Shown here: piece by piece, positions 11,127-24,500 of the stretch
Numbering within the stretch: position 1 is the stretch's first letter
How the letters are laid out: every line of letters starts with the position of its first letter
Program-made: the position numbers and the translations under genes
NCBI RefSeq assembly: GCF_033807715.1
Contig: NC_084599.1
Location: 13,855,625-13,919,624, forward strand
DNA length: 64,000 nucleotides
Direction of reading: 5' to 3'
Origin: Cololabis saira
Lineage: Eukaryota; Chordata; Actinopteri; Beloniformes; Belonidae
Notes under the pieces: generated by a model
The model's database searches: none
What the model was told of the DNA's origin: nothing
The model's input: only the letters and a program-made list of their open reading frames with translations

Positions 11127-14050
11127 ACTACAGCACCCTTTAAATTGCCCTGAAGACACAAAACGTTCTGCAGGTTGTCCCTGTTTCACCCTAAATGATT
11201 GCAATGAGCTGCAGACCTCACATGTCTGCTGTGATGAAGTCTCACATGGCACCACCTCTGTATGAGTTAGATGACAGTGATGCATAAAGCATCAGAGCTG
11301 CCAGTTCCTTACTGTGCCTCTGCACAAAATAAGGAGAGAAAAAACCACCCCCATCTGAGAAGCAAAACTTATCCGTATCCTTGATGCCTCTCTCTTCCCT
11401 TTGATCTGTTTCCTGCTCTTTGCACCAGTGGCTAATCCGTTGGGTTAACCAGCTGTTAAAGCAGTTGAAAAGGTCTAGTTGCTTTGGTCGCCCACCACTT
11501 CCCTCTCCTCGTCTTCTCCTTCATGTGTCTCTCCTGAGCCTCCTGGAGAGACGTCTTCCTGTTGATCCCTGTTTCTGGGCAGGAGAGAGGAGTTATGCCC
11601 ACAAGCATTTTCTGGTTCAAGCATGAAGTTTATCGACTTTGTTCATGTTTTACTTATATTACTGAAGGTAAAAAGGGCTGTGTCAATGTGAGCGCTGTTG
11701 AACAGCTGTGTCCACTGAGTTTTGTTCACTCTCTGAGTGTTAAAGGAACATTAAAACATTGAATATTGCTGAAAAATGGTGATTAATGTTGGCATGTGGG
11801 GGCAATAAACCTACGACAAAATACACTTAAGCTTTTTGGATTGTCGGAGGCTATTTAAAGCCAAGGACAAGACTCAAAAATGTCATTCCACTTATTTGAC
11901 AGTGTGAACAGGCTCCCTGGAGGCAAATCAAGATAAATTGAAATGTCTATGTGTTCAGAAAGTGTAGGAAAGGAAGTGCTTGGTCTGGACATCTCTGTTC
12001 AGTCTCTGCTTTTTTGTTTGAAGTCCCTTCAAGTCAACGACTGATGTTGCACAAACTACTATCAAAAGACAGAAAAGAAGGTTTATCTGCATCCAACACT
12101 TGCCAATTTTTTCATAAATATTTAAATAGACATTCAGACATTTTTGAGGCTTAAAAATAACAATTCATTCTGACATAAATCATTTGCCCTGAGTGCTGGC
12201 ATTAGCGGGCATTTTTCTGAAAACACAACTCCATCCTAATGCAAAACTGCTTCGATTCACATCATTTTGGTCCTTAAGAAAAGTTTACATGCTTCAGCAT
12301 TTAATAATAGAGCTAGAGTTTTTTTAACTTCAGAATATTACTTAAAATCATGATGAGGAACAGAATTTGACTAAAAGCATTTCATAAATGTTTGTTTTAA
12401 TGTATGCCTTCCATCCGCTAACATCGTAATGTTTTAAACCAGGTTTGTGTTCTGTATAAAGATAGAAATCAGTACACAGAAACATTTTATATTTTGCACG
12501 TGTTTCTGTGCATGTAGAAGCACATAAATGTTCATCATTTTCAATGTGTAAACCATGGCTTTTTGTCGCTACTATCCAGTCTCCCTTTTTCATGAGGATC
12601 TTCAGAGTGAAGTGCGTCATAAATTTCCTCTAATTAGGTGAGTGTTCATTCTGTTCATTGATGGACCTTAAAGTCTAAAATGGGCCAGTTGAATCACCTG
12701 TCCTCAGGTGCACCCGATTTAATTGGATTGGTAGTTTGGAATCAGTGAGTAAGCGGGCGCCACAAAGTAAAATATCCGGGGTAATGAAGATGGTCACAGG
12801 TCAATCCTTATTCAAGCCAAACGCTGAAATATTCACAGCGTGATGCTGGAACGGAGGAGGCGGCTGGTTTTGAGAGCTCAAAGCACCTGCTGTCCGACAT
12901 TCAGCATCAGTAAGTGTAACGCTAGAACATATGAATTCATTAGGCTCAGACTGACCTGCTATGACGAGCAATTTAGTTTCAAACACAGTTAGGCACCTGC
13001 GGGAGAGAGGAAATTAGCATTTTAAATAGGGACGATTATAGGCCAGGCCACAGTGTGCAGGGATGTGTGCGTGTGTGTAAGTGTGGCTTTGTGTGTACTG
13101 AGACACAGGCAAATCCTCTCTTCTCACTTAACTCGAGTAACACATCCCGGCGGTTTTTGCCATCTGAAATATTGACACAACATAATGCTCTCCTCCCACA
13201 CCACATCCACTCTTTATAAATAGAGTAGCGGTGCTGAGCGCAGCTGGAGAGCACTTCTCAGAGCACTCGAATCTGGCAAAGCAAAGAAACTACTGTGCAT
13301 TACTCCTGCATTTAGCTGGCGGCTTTCTATAAAAAAGGCCACTTTTGTGGGGGTCTTAATTACAGATTATTCTGATATGATAGTTACGGAACATTTCTAT
13401 TCAGTTTTATTCATATAGGGTTGAATATATATAACACTGGACTTTTTCTGACCTGCACACAGGTGTATTTTCTCACAAAGTCCCCCTGGAGATAAAAATA
13501 TTTTTTTATAGTAGACTATTTTGTTGTTGAGACCTGCTGCAATTTATCACTAAAGGAAAACTAAGAAAGCATCTAAATTCTAGAGGCAGAGTTAAGTGTT
13601 CAACAAGACCTCATGGATGAGAGACATGGGGCTCATATAGAGGCTATTGGGATGCCCGTTGGCACATGTCTTGATGTGCCCATCAAAGTTTCAGTCCATG
13701 TCAGGGATGACAGGTCAAGCACAAGACAAACTGGGCGCTTTATCAAGATGGTTGAGATGAAATCAGGACATCAGATCCGTTTACATCGTTTAGATCTGTG
13801 GTCTTCGCAGATCACTCACCATGCATGTCATGTGAGCCACAAACTGGTTTTCTGTTCTGGACCTTGCAAATGCAATTTTCAGTGGGCGTGTGGATCCTGC
13901 TAATCAGTTTAGGTTTGCATTTAACTCAAAATGCGAACCTTTGACTTTCACTCGTCTGTGTCAAGGTTACTGTGAGTCACCTACCATCTATGATGCTGCT
14001 TTGTAAAAGAGTTTGTACAAAGCAGCCTGAACAAAGAGCATTATGTGAGC
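11127..14050. other. Intergenic, no gene seen
   Basis: No recognisable exon, RNA gene or full repeat. A 97-codon frame at 13613-13903 has no family features I know. Confidence 0.45.
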
Positions 14051-14054
14051 TCAT

Positions 14055-14520
14055 GTGAGCAGTGTGAGGCTGATGCTAACACTCTTAAAACACTTGGCTG
14101 CAGAGGGCTATAAAGCGACTGTGTCAAAAAAAACCCAACAAAAGTCACATTTCTGGGGCAAGTTATCTCCGCTGAGAGCAAGTGATTACTGTTACGAAGA
14201 AACAGATGATGTCATTTTTGGGAACCTGTTCCTACTGAGGAATCTTCGTACCATGTTACGCTGTATTGGAGGCTCCTCTGAGCCCTCTCGTTCATGGGGA
14301 GGGCTTGGAGGCTCGTGATAAGTTGGTCTGGACTCCTGAAGCGGTCGAGGCGTTGAACGAGCTGAAACTAGCTAGCTACACACTGCTCCTGCTTTAGGGA
14401 TGGCTGACTGTTCCCGTCCTTTCACCTAAACGGTGGAAGAGAGGGATGGATGCATGACCTCAGTTCCCCTGCAGGAACACGTGGGTTGATGAGACCTATT
14501 GCCTTGTTTTCCAGTAAACT
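14055..14520 (+). pseudogene. Endogenous retrovirus pol remnant (end of reverse transcriptase, start of RNase H)
   Basis: Translated in shifting frames, this stretch shows the end of a gammaretrovirus-like reverse transcriptase (LLKHLAAEGYKA), then the connection segment (VWTPEAVEALNELK near 14325-14370) and the RIALFSSKLDPV-like start of RNase H (RPIALFSSKLDPV near 14490-14530). At least two frameshifts and several stops break it. Most of RNase H and all of integrase are absent before env sequence begins, so a large internal deletion is likely. Confidence 0.75.
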
Positions 14521-15123
14521 GGACCCAGTTGTGCTTACTTCAGTAACGCTGCAACAGGGGATTACCACTTTCCTAAGGATTCCTGCTGACGTTGGAGGTG
14601 TTGAACATTGTTTTGATACACATTACACCTGCCCCTGCCCCTGCCGCTGCTCAAGAGATGGCATCTTCGGGGGACCAACACCGACCCTGGCATCTCTTCA
14701 GAAGTCTGGGTCTGGGATGAAGGCTCCTTTCAGCCACACAGATTACCAGAGCAATAGTTGGTATCTGACGATGGTGATGTAAACCCGTCGTATGGAGCTG
14801 GCAAATAGTTGTTATCTATGTTCTGCTTCACCAAAGTTCTCTCAAGGTTCGGTTTCCCTCGCTCCTTTGCCCCTTGCGGGTGCCGAAACGCTGGGAGTGT
14901 TGTTGGCTTTTACTGTCCAGAATCAGAAAGTAAAGGACCCTGAGGGTTATAGAAGGACAGCTGATGTGAATGGTTCAATCAGGGCATGTAGTGTGTTCAT
15001 TCCTAATTATTCTGATTTGCTATTAGAGCTTGAAATGTCACTGCACCATATAAAAACACTAAGGTTTGTTTCACCATTGTTTACAATAAATCCCACTATT
15101 TACAGAGCTCCTGTGTGTTTCTA

Positions 15124-15335
15124 CCTTAAACTTTATTTATTTATTTATATAGCACCAAATCATACAATATAAATGCAACACATGGTGCTTTACACGCAGA
15201 ATAAAATAGCAATCAATAACACAATTTAAAACACCGGCAGTGTTCAGTGGTCAGCTGTTGGGATCTCGTCAGAAATGTCACATATGGAGTGATTCATCGA
15301 GGGTGTGACACCTCCTTCCGTGGTGGAGATACTTC
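15124..15335 (-). repeat. Retroposon 3' tail fragment inside the retroviral env
   Basis: Begins with TTATTTATTTATATAGCACCAAATCA, read on the minus strand as the 'TTGGTGCTATATAAATAA' end shared by many fish retroposons (compare the plus-strand copy ending near 55500). Only its first 110 or so bases are recognisable. Confidence 0.45.
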
Positions 15336-15338
15336 TTA

Positions 15339-15803
15339 TGCCTGAGATATACTTGCAGTTCAGACCTGGCCGCCACGCGTCTGCGTTCATTTGACGCATC
15401 GACGTGCACGTTCTCAAAAAGACACTGAACGCGACCTGCAGTTCTCGCTCTGGCCGCGAGTGACGTCGGTCCCGGTAAGCAGCTGGCCATAAGTGACGAC
15501 GCTGAGGTCGCTGACGCCATTTCCTTTGCCGAGATCGCAACCAAAGCAATGTTATAATCTCCTACATACTCCAATATTGTCATGTTAACTTGTTTGTTGT
15601 TCTAATCTGCTACTGCTACTACCGCTACTACTACTAAATATTTAATCACTTTTCCAACTATTGCTCTGCTTACTGCCCCCTACCGGTCACCGCCGGTACT
15701 ACACGCTCTCCTCACGTACTACGCGAGCAACGTTGCAGTTGGTGGTGCAGGAGAACGGACGCCAACGCGAACGCAAGCACCAACAGCATGTATATCTCAG
15801 GCT
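15339..15803. mobile_element. PIF/Harbinger-like MITE (465 bp)
   Basis: Terminal inverted repeats TGCCTGAGATATACTTGC and AGCCTGAGATATACATGC (the right end read in reverse) are flanked by the trinucleotide TTA at 15336-15338 and 15804-15806. A three-base TWA duplication is characteristic of PIF/Harbinger elements. There is no transposase frame. The interior is unusually rich in CpG (ACGCG, CGACG) for this window. It lies within the retroviral env remnant, so it is the younger insertion. Confidence 0.7.
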
Positions 15804-16689
15804 TTACGTGATGTTTTTGAATACCTGAGTTGTTGACACCAGTGACGAAGTGGGGGTACTGATAATGGTTTCTCACTTCAGATGGATTTGGTTGTTTACA
15901 ACGTCATGTGTGTGTTTGTGGCAGCCATGCTTACCAGGTTTTGCCTCCGTGGTGGTTTGGCAAGTGTTTTCTAGCAAAACTCCTTCCACATGTGGGCATT
16001 TATGATAAGTTGTCATACCATCACACTAATTATCCACATTTTTATTCCAGCCCTTGAGTTTGTAAGCGTGACCTTTCCAGCCAAACTCATTGTATTTCCA
16101 TGGGAGCAAAATTCCTTGGGAGGTTCGTTCCCTGGTGGGGTACGGTTAACTTGGCTCATCGTATTGATGATGTAGTTCTAGATCTTGAAAACTTCACAGC
16201 GCTGACCTCTGAGGGTCTCCACGCTGTCTCAGTTGAGCAGAAGGCAGAATAAATTAGCCTTAAATCAAGTCTTGGCTGCTCAGGGGGGTGTTTGTCACAT
16301 TATTGGAGAAATGTGTTGCACTTACGTCCCAGATGTTACTGATAACATGACCGATGCAGTATCCCATCTTAATAGCCTCCTACGGGCCCAACAAGCCAGC
16401 GACTCCTCTGAAACCTGGGGGTCTGATGCGTGGCAGTGGTTGATGTCAGGATACTGGTATTCTGTGAGGCTTAAACTGTGCCTTCCATTTTTTACAATAA
16501 TTTGTATGATTTGCATTTTATTCTGTTGTGTGATTATGTGTGTGCGTTCCTTGATCACGAGAGCAGTTAATGTTTCTTTCATGACGATTCCTATTTTTTT
16601 TACTGCCCCAGCATCTTCCCTTCCGGATGTAAACTGTAATGCAGATCCGATCTGTTCGGAGCACAGCTCAGAAGATGAACTGTGATGTG

Positions 16690-19550
16690 TTTTACAACCA
16701 TTCCTTTATTTTTGTAGTTTAGGGGGTTCTGGGTTGTTTTTGTTTTACCTTAAACAAGGGTTTAACCCATGGAGAGTAGTTAGTTGCTAGTAAGTCTTTT
16801 ACAGACCTCTGTGATTTCTGGGGTCTGATGTTTGGCTTTTCTAGTGGCCACAGAGGTAAGTGGTGCTGCATCTTTATAGGCATTTTGTAGACTTTGCAAC
16901 ACCCTTTACGTCCGTGGTGTAGTAAGTGATTCTTTGAAAGAAAAAGAAAAGAAAAAAAGCATGGATTGTGATGGAAAATGTAGCCTTGGCCACTTGATTA
17001 AACCAAAACTACATTTAGGCTTGTACAGAGTCTGCAGACTGATACTTGGTCCCTAAAGGATAATCTCTGTTTTTCTGAAAAAGGATGAATCATCATTCAT
17101 GCTTTAAAATCATTATGCTTCCTTTGTTTCATTGTCATTCTGCATTTGTCTTGATGTATGTTCTGACCCTATTGCATGCAATAGCTTAATTCAATCTATT
17201 GAAATCTGGATAATCTCTCAAGCCTTATTCTTGGTAACTTAGACACTCAGTTTCAGTCCAGTGATTCACCTAGTGGGAAAAATCATATTAAAGAACTTTC
17301 AATAGGTTTTTTTTCCACAACAGTTGTTGTTTTTTTTAAATTTGTTCCAGAAATCTGGATATGATTGTGAGGGATTTAGATGGTGGTGAACATGTGGAGG
17401 AGGAGGAGTTTTAAGTCATCAGTATGAAGATTTTTTTTTTGGCTTTCTTGCAGCATTATGACAATGGTCCAAGTTGAGCTGGTGGGTATTTACATTTCTG
17501 GATACGTGCAGTTAGACAGGCTCGTCAGAGGTCAGCCTACACCGCAGAGTTTCGGTGGCAGTGTACTGAGCAGAGAGAAATTTGATTGATTCTTAATTGG
17601 TTTTACAAAAACTCTTGGAAGCCTTAGTAATAATTTACAGTCTCAGTTATTAAAGTAAAAATATCTGAGGAGAAGGTGACATGACTTGTGGTGTTAGATA
17701 ATCTCAACCCACCTTCCTCTGCTTACTTCATCTGGCAGTCAAAGGGAATACGCCTTTTTAAACTCCACACAGGACTTTATTTTGTTTCCTATATTACAAT
17801 GTAGGCTTCAGTCATAAACTATAACTTTACATAGTTGGCAGAGAGAAAAGTAAATTAAAGGGTCTGGTTACACCATGAAAGAAAAAAGAATAATTTTAAT
17901 TTTGTGATCCACTGGGTTGCAGAGTTAAACACTTCTTCCCATGGTTTTAATGTATTGTAATAATTTTGACTTTTCTCTTGAGTAAATAAGGATTTGGTGT
18001 TGCATGGCGTTATAATTAACATTCCCATAATATCATAATAATATGACATCTCTAAATATTATGACAACACCATTATTGGTGGATTTAAATTGTTTCAGCT
18101 CCTCACATGCATCAATGTCAGGGTTGAAAAAAAGGTTTAAGCCTCAAAGGTTGTGTTGACTGTTGAATGGTTTGCTCTGTTTGCTCTGAGTGCACAAGAG
18201 ATCTTCAAAAGTCATGTTACTATTGCTGCAGATTTTTAAGACTCTTTTTATGGTTTTATGACCCGGGCACCAGTCAAAGAACTGACTGGAGGATAATCCA
18301 GCCAAAGACAAGCCGGCATCCATGTGCGTTATAATATCCATGCAGTTTTTAACTGAGGTCATGGAGAAAACAAACAAGGATTTGAGATTCGCAAAATAAA
18401 GTGCTCTAGAGCAGAGAAATTATGATGATCATGGGATCAAACAGCGTGTAGTTGGAAAAAGTATCAAAGTGGACAAAGTTTGTTTGTAAGAGTGCCGACA
18501 AACGTCATTACTCACTCCAGAGAGTCTCGATTAATGATGCCGTGGAAAAATTGTTTTAACTAAATAGGTAAAAGAGTGAAGGTTGGTCGTTATACAAACT
18601 AACAAACAAAGGAAAAAAATCTAATAAATGTAATTAAAGAAAAAAAGAAAACCATGCATAGTGATTTCAAAGTGTGTTTTACTTTTCTCAGAAAGTCAGC
18701 AAATTCGGCCAAAGGCCACAAAGACTGTGATAAAATAGAGCAGCGTTGTCTGTTTTTCGCTGTTTGCCGTCATGGAACCAGATAGATAGGAAACGCTGAT
18801 CAGCTTTGGTTTTTTTTAATTCTTTTGATCATTTTAGGACCAAAACGATGACGACAACAAAGCCTCAGTTATGCTCTTGTTCTGACCAAAACCCCAAAGA
18901 ACCACTGATAAATGGATTTAAAAAGAAAATAGAATTGTGACTGCCTAGTTTGAAACATTCTTTGCTCGGAAAAGCAAAAAATATTTTAAATAACTATGGA
19001 TTAACGATTAGTCGCAACAGAAAATATCAAAACAAAGTGCTTGCAAAATAAATGTTTCTGTATTCACTGCTTAGTGAGGATTTAGACACAAATATTTTAC
19101 CATGTTAAGCTTTAAAAGAGCTCATGGTTTCAGGGAAAAGAAAAAGAAAGAAAGGAAAAGAAAGAGCCTCTGCACGTGTATGCATGTCTCCGGCTTTACT
19201 GCCATGTCTCCTAAATCTACTGTAACATTATTAGGGAAAGTACATCACATTTTATATTGTAATATTATCCTAACAGAATTGAAATCTGTCCATTTGATAA
19301 AGGGGCCAGAAACATCAGTCGTGGTCCTTTGTTGTAGCAGATTCATAACAGCACAGGTCATAAACATCACCGGTGCCCCATAGAGACATTCAAATACTGA
19401 GAAATGTGCTTTGTTGTTCTTCACTTACGTGTTGTTGTTTCATCTATCGCATCAGTTTTGAAGGTCTGTGTCCAATTCACTTAACCTGATATATAAAGCA
19501 TAATATATTGTCTTTTTTGTCACCTTTTGGTTTGATACATCAGCACTGAA
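16690..19550. other. Intergenic, possibly including ERV 3' flank
   Basis: A purine-rich stretch at 16938-16962 could be a polypurine tract or chance. No LTR pair, exon or RNA gene is seen. Confidence 0.35.
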
Positions 19551-19559
19551 TATCAGTTT

Positions 19560-19684
19560 GGTCCAGTGTTATTACTTTTCTATTGATGCCTCTTGTTTTT
19601 GCACTATCCCCTTTGCTGCTGTAAACTGCAAATTTCCCCTCTGTGGGACTATTAAAGGTTTATCTTATCTTATCTTATCTTATA
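19560..19684 (+). repeat. LINE 3' end with (TTATC)n tail
   Basis: AAATTTCCCCTCTGTGGGAC followed by TATTAAAGG and four to five TTATC units is the standard 3' terminus of a fish CR1/L2-group LINE, truncated to its last 125 or so bases. Confidence 0.6.
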
Positions 19685-19689
19685 AATTG

Positions 19690-20598
19690 CCATTAAATGT
19701 TGCAGAGACAGTCGTGACTGTCAGAGAATGAGACCCACTTACTTCCAGGGTCACCTGACCATTGGCTTTACCTTTTGAGGTTTTACATTTTAACCAACCC
19801 AATGAATCTGATACATGCATTTATGCCCCCAATATGATGAACTTATCACTGTACTTCCACAGTCTGTGGTTTATAATCATGTTATGCTTTGTTTGGCCTC
19901 TTTTATTTTGAACTGCTTTTTTCTTTTGCTCCTCATTTACTTTGCCCACCTAGTTTCTCTGCATGTTGTGTATTGCATGAGTCTAATCATCCATTTAGTC
20001 TTCTCCCCACGTATTTATGCCCAATGCAGTATGTGAACTCAAGACACAGTGCAATCTGTAAATACAAAGATGTGATAAGATAATTACAAATGGATGCTTA
20101 AACTGCACATTCATCTTCAGAAGGGAGTACACTGGTTTTAAAACAGAATCATTAATGCCACTGTTCCGCACTAGTTCCGGCATGGTGTGCTTCCTCTGAG
20201 AAAATGTCCAGTACGCAACTGACTGGTTTACTACACACAGGTATCCAATACTGCAATGGGCCACAACAGTTGAAACCAGTCACATGGTCATCCTAAACAC
20301 TTTTTGGTGGCATGCTACCAAACAACTGCAATGTTTTGCACTGTGGACCAATATAGCTTTATCGTTTCTGTCATCAGATCGGGTTAAAAACACACAATGT
20401 CTTTCACTGTCTGCTTTGCAAACAATTTTGACTTGCAGTATTTTCTATGTGCAACCATGTCAGATTGATTGTGAGTATTCTTTACCCAGAAGGCTTTGCA
20501 TGATCAAAGTAGTTTAAAAACAGAATAGCTGTGGTTGGTGTACTATGATTTATGAGAAATATTTATTTGCTGCTCTGTTTTAGAACTGACCTTTCGCA

Positions 20599-20600
<2 letters not shown>
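19690..20600. other. Intergenic, no gene seen
   Basis: Short open frames only, none family-like. Confidence 0.4.

Positions 20601-20657
<57 letters not shown>
20601..20657 (+). repeat. (GT)n microsatellite
   Basis: 57 bases of uninterrupted GT dinucleotide. Confidence 0.95.
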
Positions 20658-20660
<3 letters not shown>

Positions 20661-21299
20661 ATTCAAAGGCGGGTGGGTGGGTTTGTGGAGGATATGACTG
20701 GCTTCTGCTTGCACAACAATTCACTCCAGCATGCAAATGCTCTCCACTGTGAAGGCATTCACTGTGCAAAATCAATTAGCACTCTAGCCTGCAGTTCCAC
20801 CTTCTTTCTCTTGTTTGAAGTCATGCTAAAAAAAACCCTCAAAACAAAAAAAAAACAAAAACACATCTCCTCACCTTGTGAAAGTCCAGAAAGCCATGTT
20901 CCAGTGGTGACTGATTTTAATTCAGAGCTTAGCCACTCAGCTTGGAAAAGACCTCAGACACAGACCCTTCTGACAGAGGCACCTTTAACTGGCCCCACCT
21001 GAGAACATGGTGCCTCTGTTTATCATAACTAAACTCCACAAACAACCAAGAGCATGTGCATTTATTTTTTTCAAGGAAATGGTGGCTAGTTGTTACAAAT
21101 ACAGAATTATGCCCGAATAACCAAACCACACAGTGTAACAGCATTTGAAAGTGAAACCAGCTTGCCCAAATGCTGTAGATGTCTAATATGTTATTTTAAT
21201 AGTTTCAGAATCCAAGTGAAGATCTTTACAGATGCTGCAGTCAAGACATAAAGCATTTTCGATTAACTCTTTCTCTCTAAAACATACACTTTGTACACT

Positions 21300-21535
21300 C
21301 TTATACACTCTGTGTGTCTGCAGGAACTCTCAACGATCTTAAATGGTTTTTAAAAATGCATCTTTTTACAACGGCTTTTAACTCCAGCGAGCACGATCGG
21401 GCCAGTCCTTGCACTTTTGCCTTTTATTGTTGTGCTTTTTTTATTGACTTGTATTTTAATTCACCTGTTCAGCACTTTGGTTGCCTTATCGGATGTTAAA
21501 GCGCTTTATAAATAATTAATTGATTGACTTTGGTT
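21300..21535 (+). repeat. LINE C-terminus and 3' UTR with TTGA tail
   Basis: Starts with codons for TLNDLKWFLKMHLFTTAF, the 'LK..LKTHLF..AF' end of fish non-LTR reverse transcriptase frames. It then runs through a T-rich 3' UTR to AAAGCGCTTTATAAATAATT and ATTGATTGA. This is a truncated copy. Confidence 0.55.
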
Positions 21536-21539
21536 CAAT

Positions 21540-24500
21540 CAGTCGAGGTTGAATGGTTGAGGGTTGCCTCAATGTCACATGATGCACATACTTACACGTG
21601 CATCTCTTCTCCTTCTTCTTGTCCTTTCTACCCATCCTTTTATCCTCCTCATCCTTGCACTGATCCATAACGAGTTGACTTTAGCATCAGACTTTTGCAT
21701 AATCTCTGACCTTGTTTTCTACAGTTATTTTCTTTTATTCCTCTATTTTTCCTCAATCAAGTACTGCCCTGTGCTAGTTTACACTACTGTCAGATATGCC
21801 TGTAACCAATTTTGAGACACAGTGTAAGCCAAAAAGTTCCAGCTGTGCAAAGCTTCCTGGGTGATTTAAAAATGACTGAACATGGTTTGCATCACCTTTC
21901 TGGTGTGAAAGAAAGCATTTAGTCTTTGGGGGGATTATCAGAGAAAGGCAGGCACAAGGTACACAGTAATGGAAGATGGTAATCTGTCTTTTAATCTCCT
22001 GGGATGAAGTAAACATCACAGCCAAACTCATTGCTTCATTGCAGACTTGTCGGGGGAGGAAAAGGGGCGGGAATTAAGAGTGCTTGGAGGTATCGAGTTT
22101 GTGCCAGTACCAGCAAGAGAAATCTTTGCATAAAGCATGTGGGACTTGTCATTCAAATGTTCTTTTCCAACATTGATACATGATTTTTGTTTTTTTAACT
22201 GACACAACCAAGCTGTTGTCGATTTGAATCGGCTTTGTGCATTGCCTTATCTGTGTGGGCTTCTGCTCGGTTATATTCAGCGTCTCCTGAGCGAGAGTCA
22301 GGCTACACCTTTACCTGGAACAGGTTCAACAGGCCATCCATCACAGGAGCACTGCTCCAGTACTATAGCTGGCTCTGAACGGCGCTGAGCCAGCACTTTC
22401 TCAGAGGAGGGACTGTGTGAATCTCTCCTTTGTATGTGTTTTGACAAAATAATGCATGGTAAGAGTAAAAGGAGGTTGACGAGGTCACCTTACAGGATAT
22501 ACCTGTTTATGCAGATGGATCCGCTCACAGAGGTCAACCTCTGCAACATGACAAGGCGTCCTCCGGCATGTTGATGCTCTTATGTCTCAATTCTTCTTAC
22601 GCCCCTCTTTTATAACCTTTTTGATACCTTTTCATAGGCATCATGAGACAGGAAGTGGTTGCTGGGCAAGAAGCAGAGACTTTGTGATGTTACTGCTGCC
22701 ATGGACACGCGACAGAGAAGGATGAAATCCGTCCGTCACAGGGGTGGTGAGAGACCCAACAGGGTGTCTGACAGAGGCGTTGAGGCCCGCTGTCAACATG
22801 CATAGCCAAGTGACAAGCAAGCTTAGGGCAGAGAGGAGAAAAAATACACCGGGTTTGCCAGCACAGTGGTCACAGAGACAGAGGGTGGATTTCCATTAAA
22901 CTTCCATTACAAATGTGAAACTTTTAACAAATACCACTGCAAGGGGTAGGTGTGTTTTCATTGAACAGTGTTTTTCTTTTTTCTTTTTCACGTCCTGCCA
23001 AGCTTCTCTTCAACTCAAAGAAAGTGAACATCTTGACCTTGAAGAAAATGGACCGAAACATCTTTTGGTGTTGAGAAAATTGTCAACAGAATAAGAAGGC
23101 AGCGGATGATCATTACAATGATTATTCAAAGGCAGCCATACAGTATGTAATGCAGTAATGCATAAACAAGATTTTGGTGATTTTAGACTGAAAAAACCAA
23201 CTCATGGAAACATGGAACACTAGGAACATAGTTACTGAGGGAAGCCTGTTACTGTTAACCTGAAGGACCTCCACCAGCTGAAGACTGCTGTCGTCTCTGC
23301 TGGCTCATCTCTCCTGCAGCCATCGGGGCATCAGCAGCGACAGCAAAGCTGAGGCCAGTTGTCCTTGGTATCAGCTATTATGCGCAGAATTTCTGCATTC
23401 ATTATACTGCAGCTTTCCACACGGACAGGAGGAAAGTCATACTACGACAAGTGTGCGGCTAAGGTCATATCCATGGCCAGTGAGAGTAAACAGTCATGTG
23501 ATATGCGTTTACCGTGGAGTAGTGTGGATGGATATCGTCCCCCACGTTGTTGCAACTCTAACAAATCCACACTGGTGTGGATGCAGCCTAACAAGCGGCC
23601 TAGAGCATCACATGGGGGACATGAATCTGCTCATTAAAGTCTCATGAAGAGCAATATTAAACACAAGAACATCTGATGCTATGAGCTTGCACATGTGAAA
23701 ACACTCATCCAAAAATGATGAAGTCAATTTAGTTTCTCACATATGTTTGTCTCAGTCAAAGTTTTGATGTGACACCTCAGTCGAGTGCCAGGAATGAAAA
23801 TGATGCTTCTTCAAAAAGAGAAAAGGCAAAATGAGAGAGGAAATGAAAGAAGAGGAGGAGGAGAGGGAGCGTTCAAGAAAAGACGAGACCTCATTAAGGC
23901 TACAACATTGCAAGTGTGTGCACGCTCGTGCGGCACCGTGCGATACGGTGATCGTGATCCAGCCGTTTCTGTGTGTGTCAGCGTGTGCGTGTCAGTCGGA
24001 GCAGATCTCAGAAGCCCCTGGGAGGGTTAAGTAAGGAAACGGAGGAGATTAAGGTGGGGAATTCTCAGCAGAAACTTCCAAATTAGGAAAGGTGTCGACA
24101 AGAGCCACCCTGCAAGGGGACGGAGGGGATCTGAGGCGTGTGCAGCTGTGTCCAATTCTGCTGGAAGACGGTGGGGGGGGTTGAGTGTACTGCTGGGGGG
24201 AAAGGTAAAATACCAGAGGTGGACTGGGAGTCACTTGAATATTATTAAGAGAATTGTTTGAAGGAGGATTTATTTAAGCAGGTATGATGTGGGGGGTTCC
24301 ATCTTTGGCGTGAGGTCACGCTGAGGGAGGGGGTGGGGGGGGTCCTTGGAGGCGGTCCTGTGATAATGAGCTGTTAGTCTCAGAGGAAGATGAACTCTAT
24401 TCCAGGAAGAGTGAGCAGCTATTCTGAGGTTTAATCTGGCTGGTTCACCTTCTCCTGCAGCTCAGCACAGTTACAGGCTCCCCCTCTGACCACCCAGCAG

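Larger units (their letters stand above)
14790..16685 (+). pseudogene. Endogenous retrovirus env remnant, split by later insertions
   Basis: The left piece (about 14790-15120) has a CYLC (CXXC) motif at 14810-14821, as in the surface subunit of gamma-type envelopes. It is then interrupted by a retroposon tail and a MITE (to about 15806). The right piece ends in an uninterrupted 150-codon frame (16233-16685) with a CX6CC motif at 16293-16319 and a hydrophobic membrane anchor near residues 82-106, followed by a short Ser/Glu-rich tail. These are transmembrane-subunit features. A stop and a frameshift just before 16233 separate it from the rest, so it is not an intact envelope gene. LTRs could not be delimited. 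Confidence 0.75.

Noticed and set aside
13613..13903. 97-codon frame before the ERV
   Set aside because: No motif of gag, protease or any host family that I can recognise.
16938..16962. Polypurine tract marking an ERV 3' LTR
   Set aside because: Purine-rich, but no TG...CA pair or second LTR copy can be matched around it.
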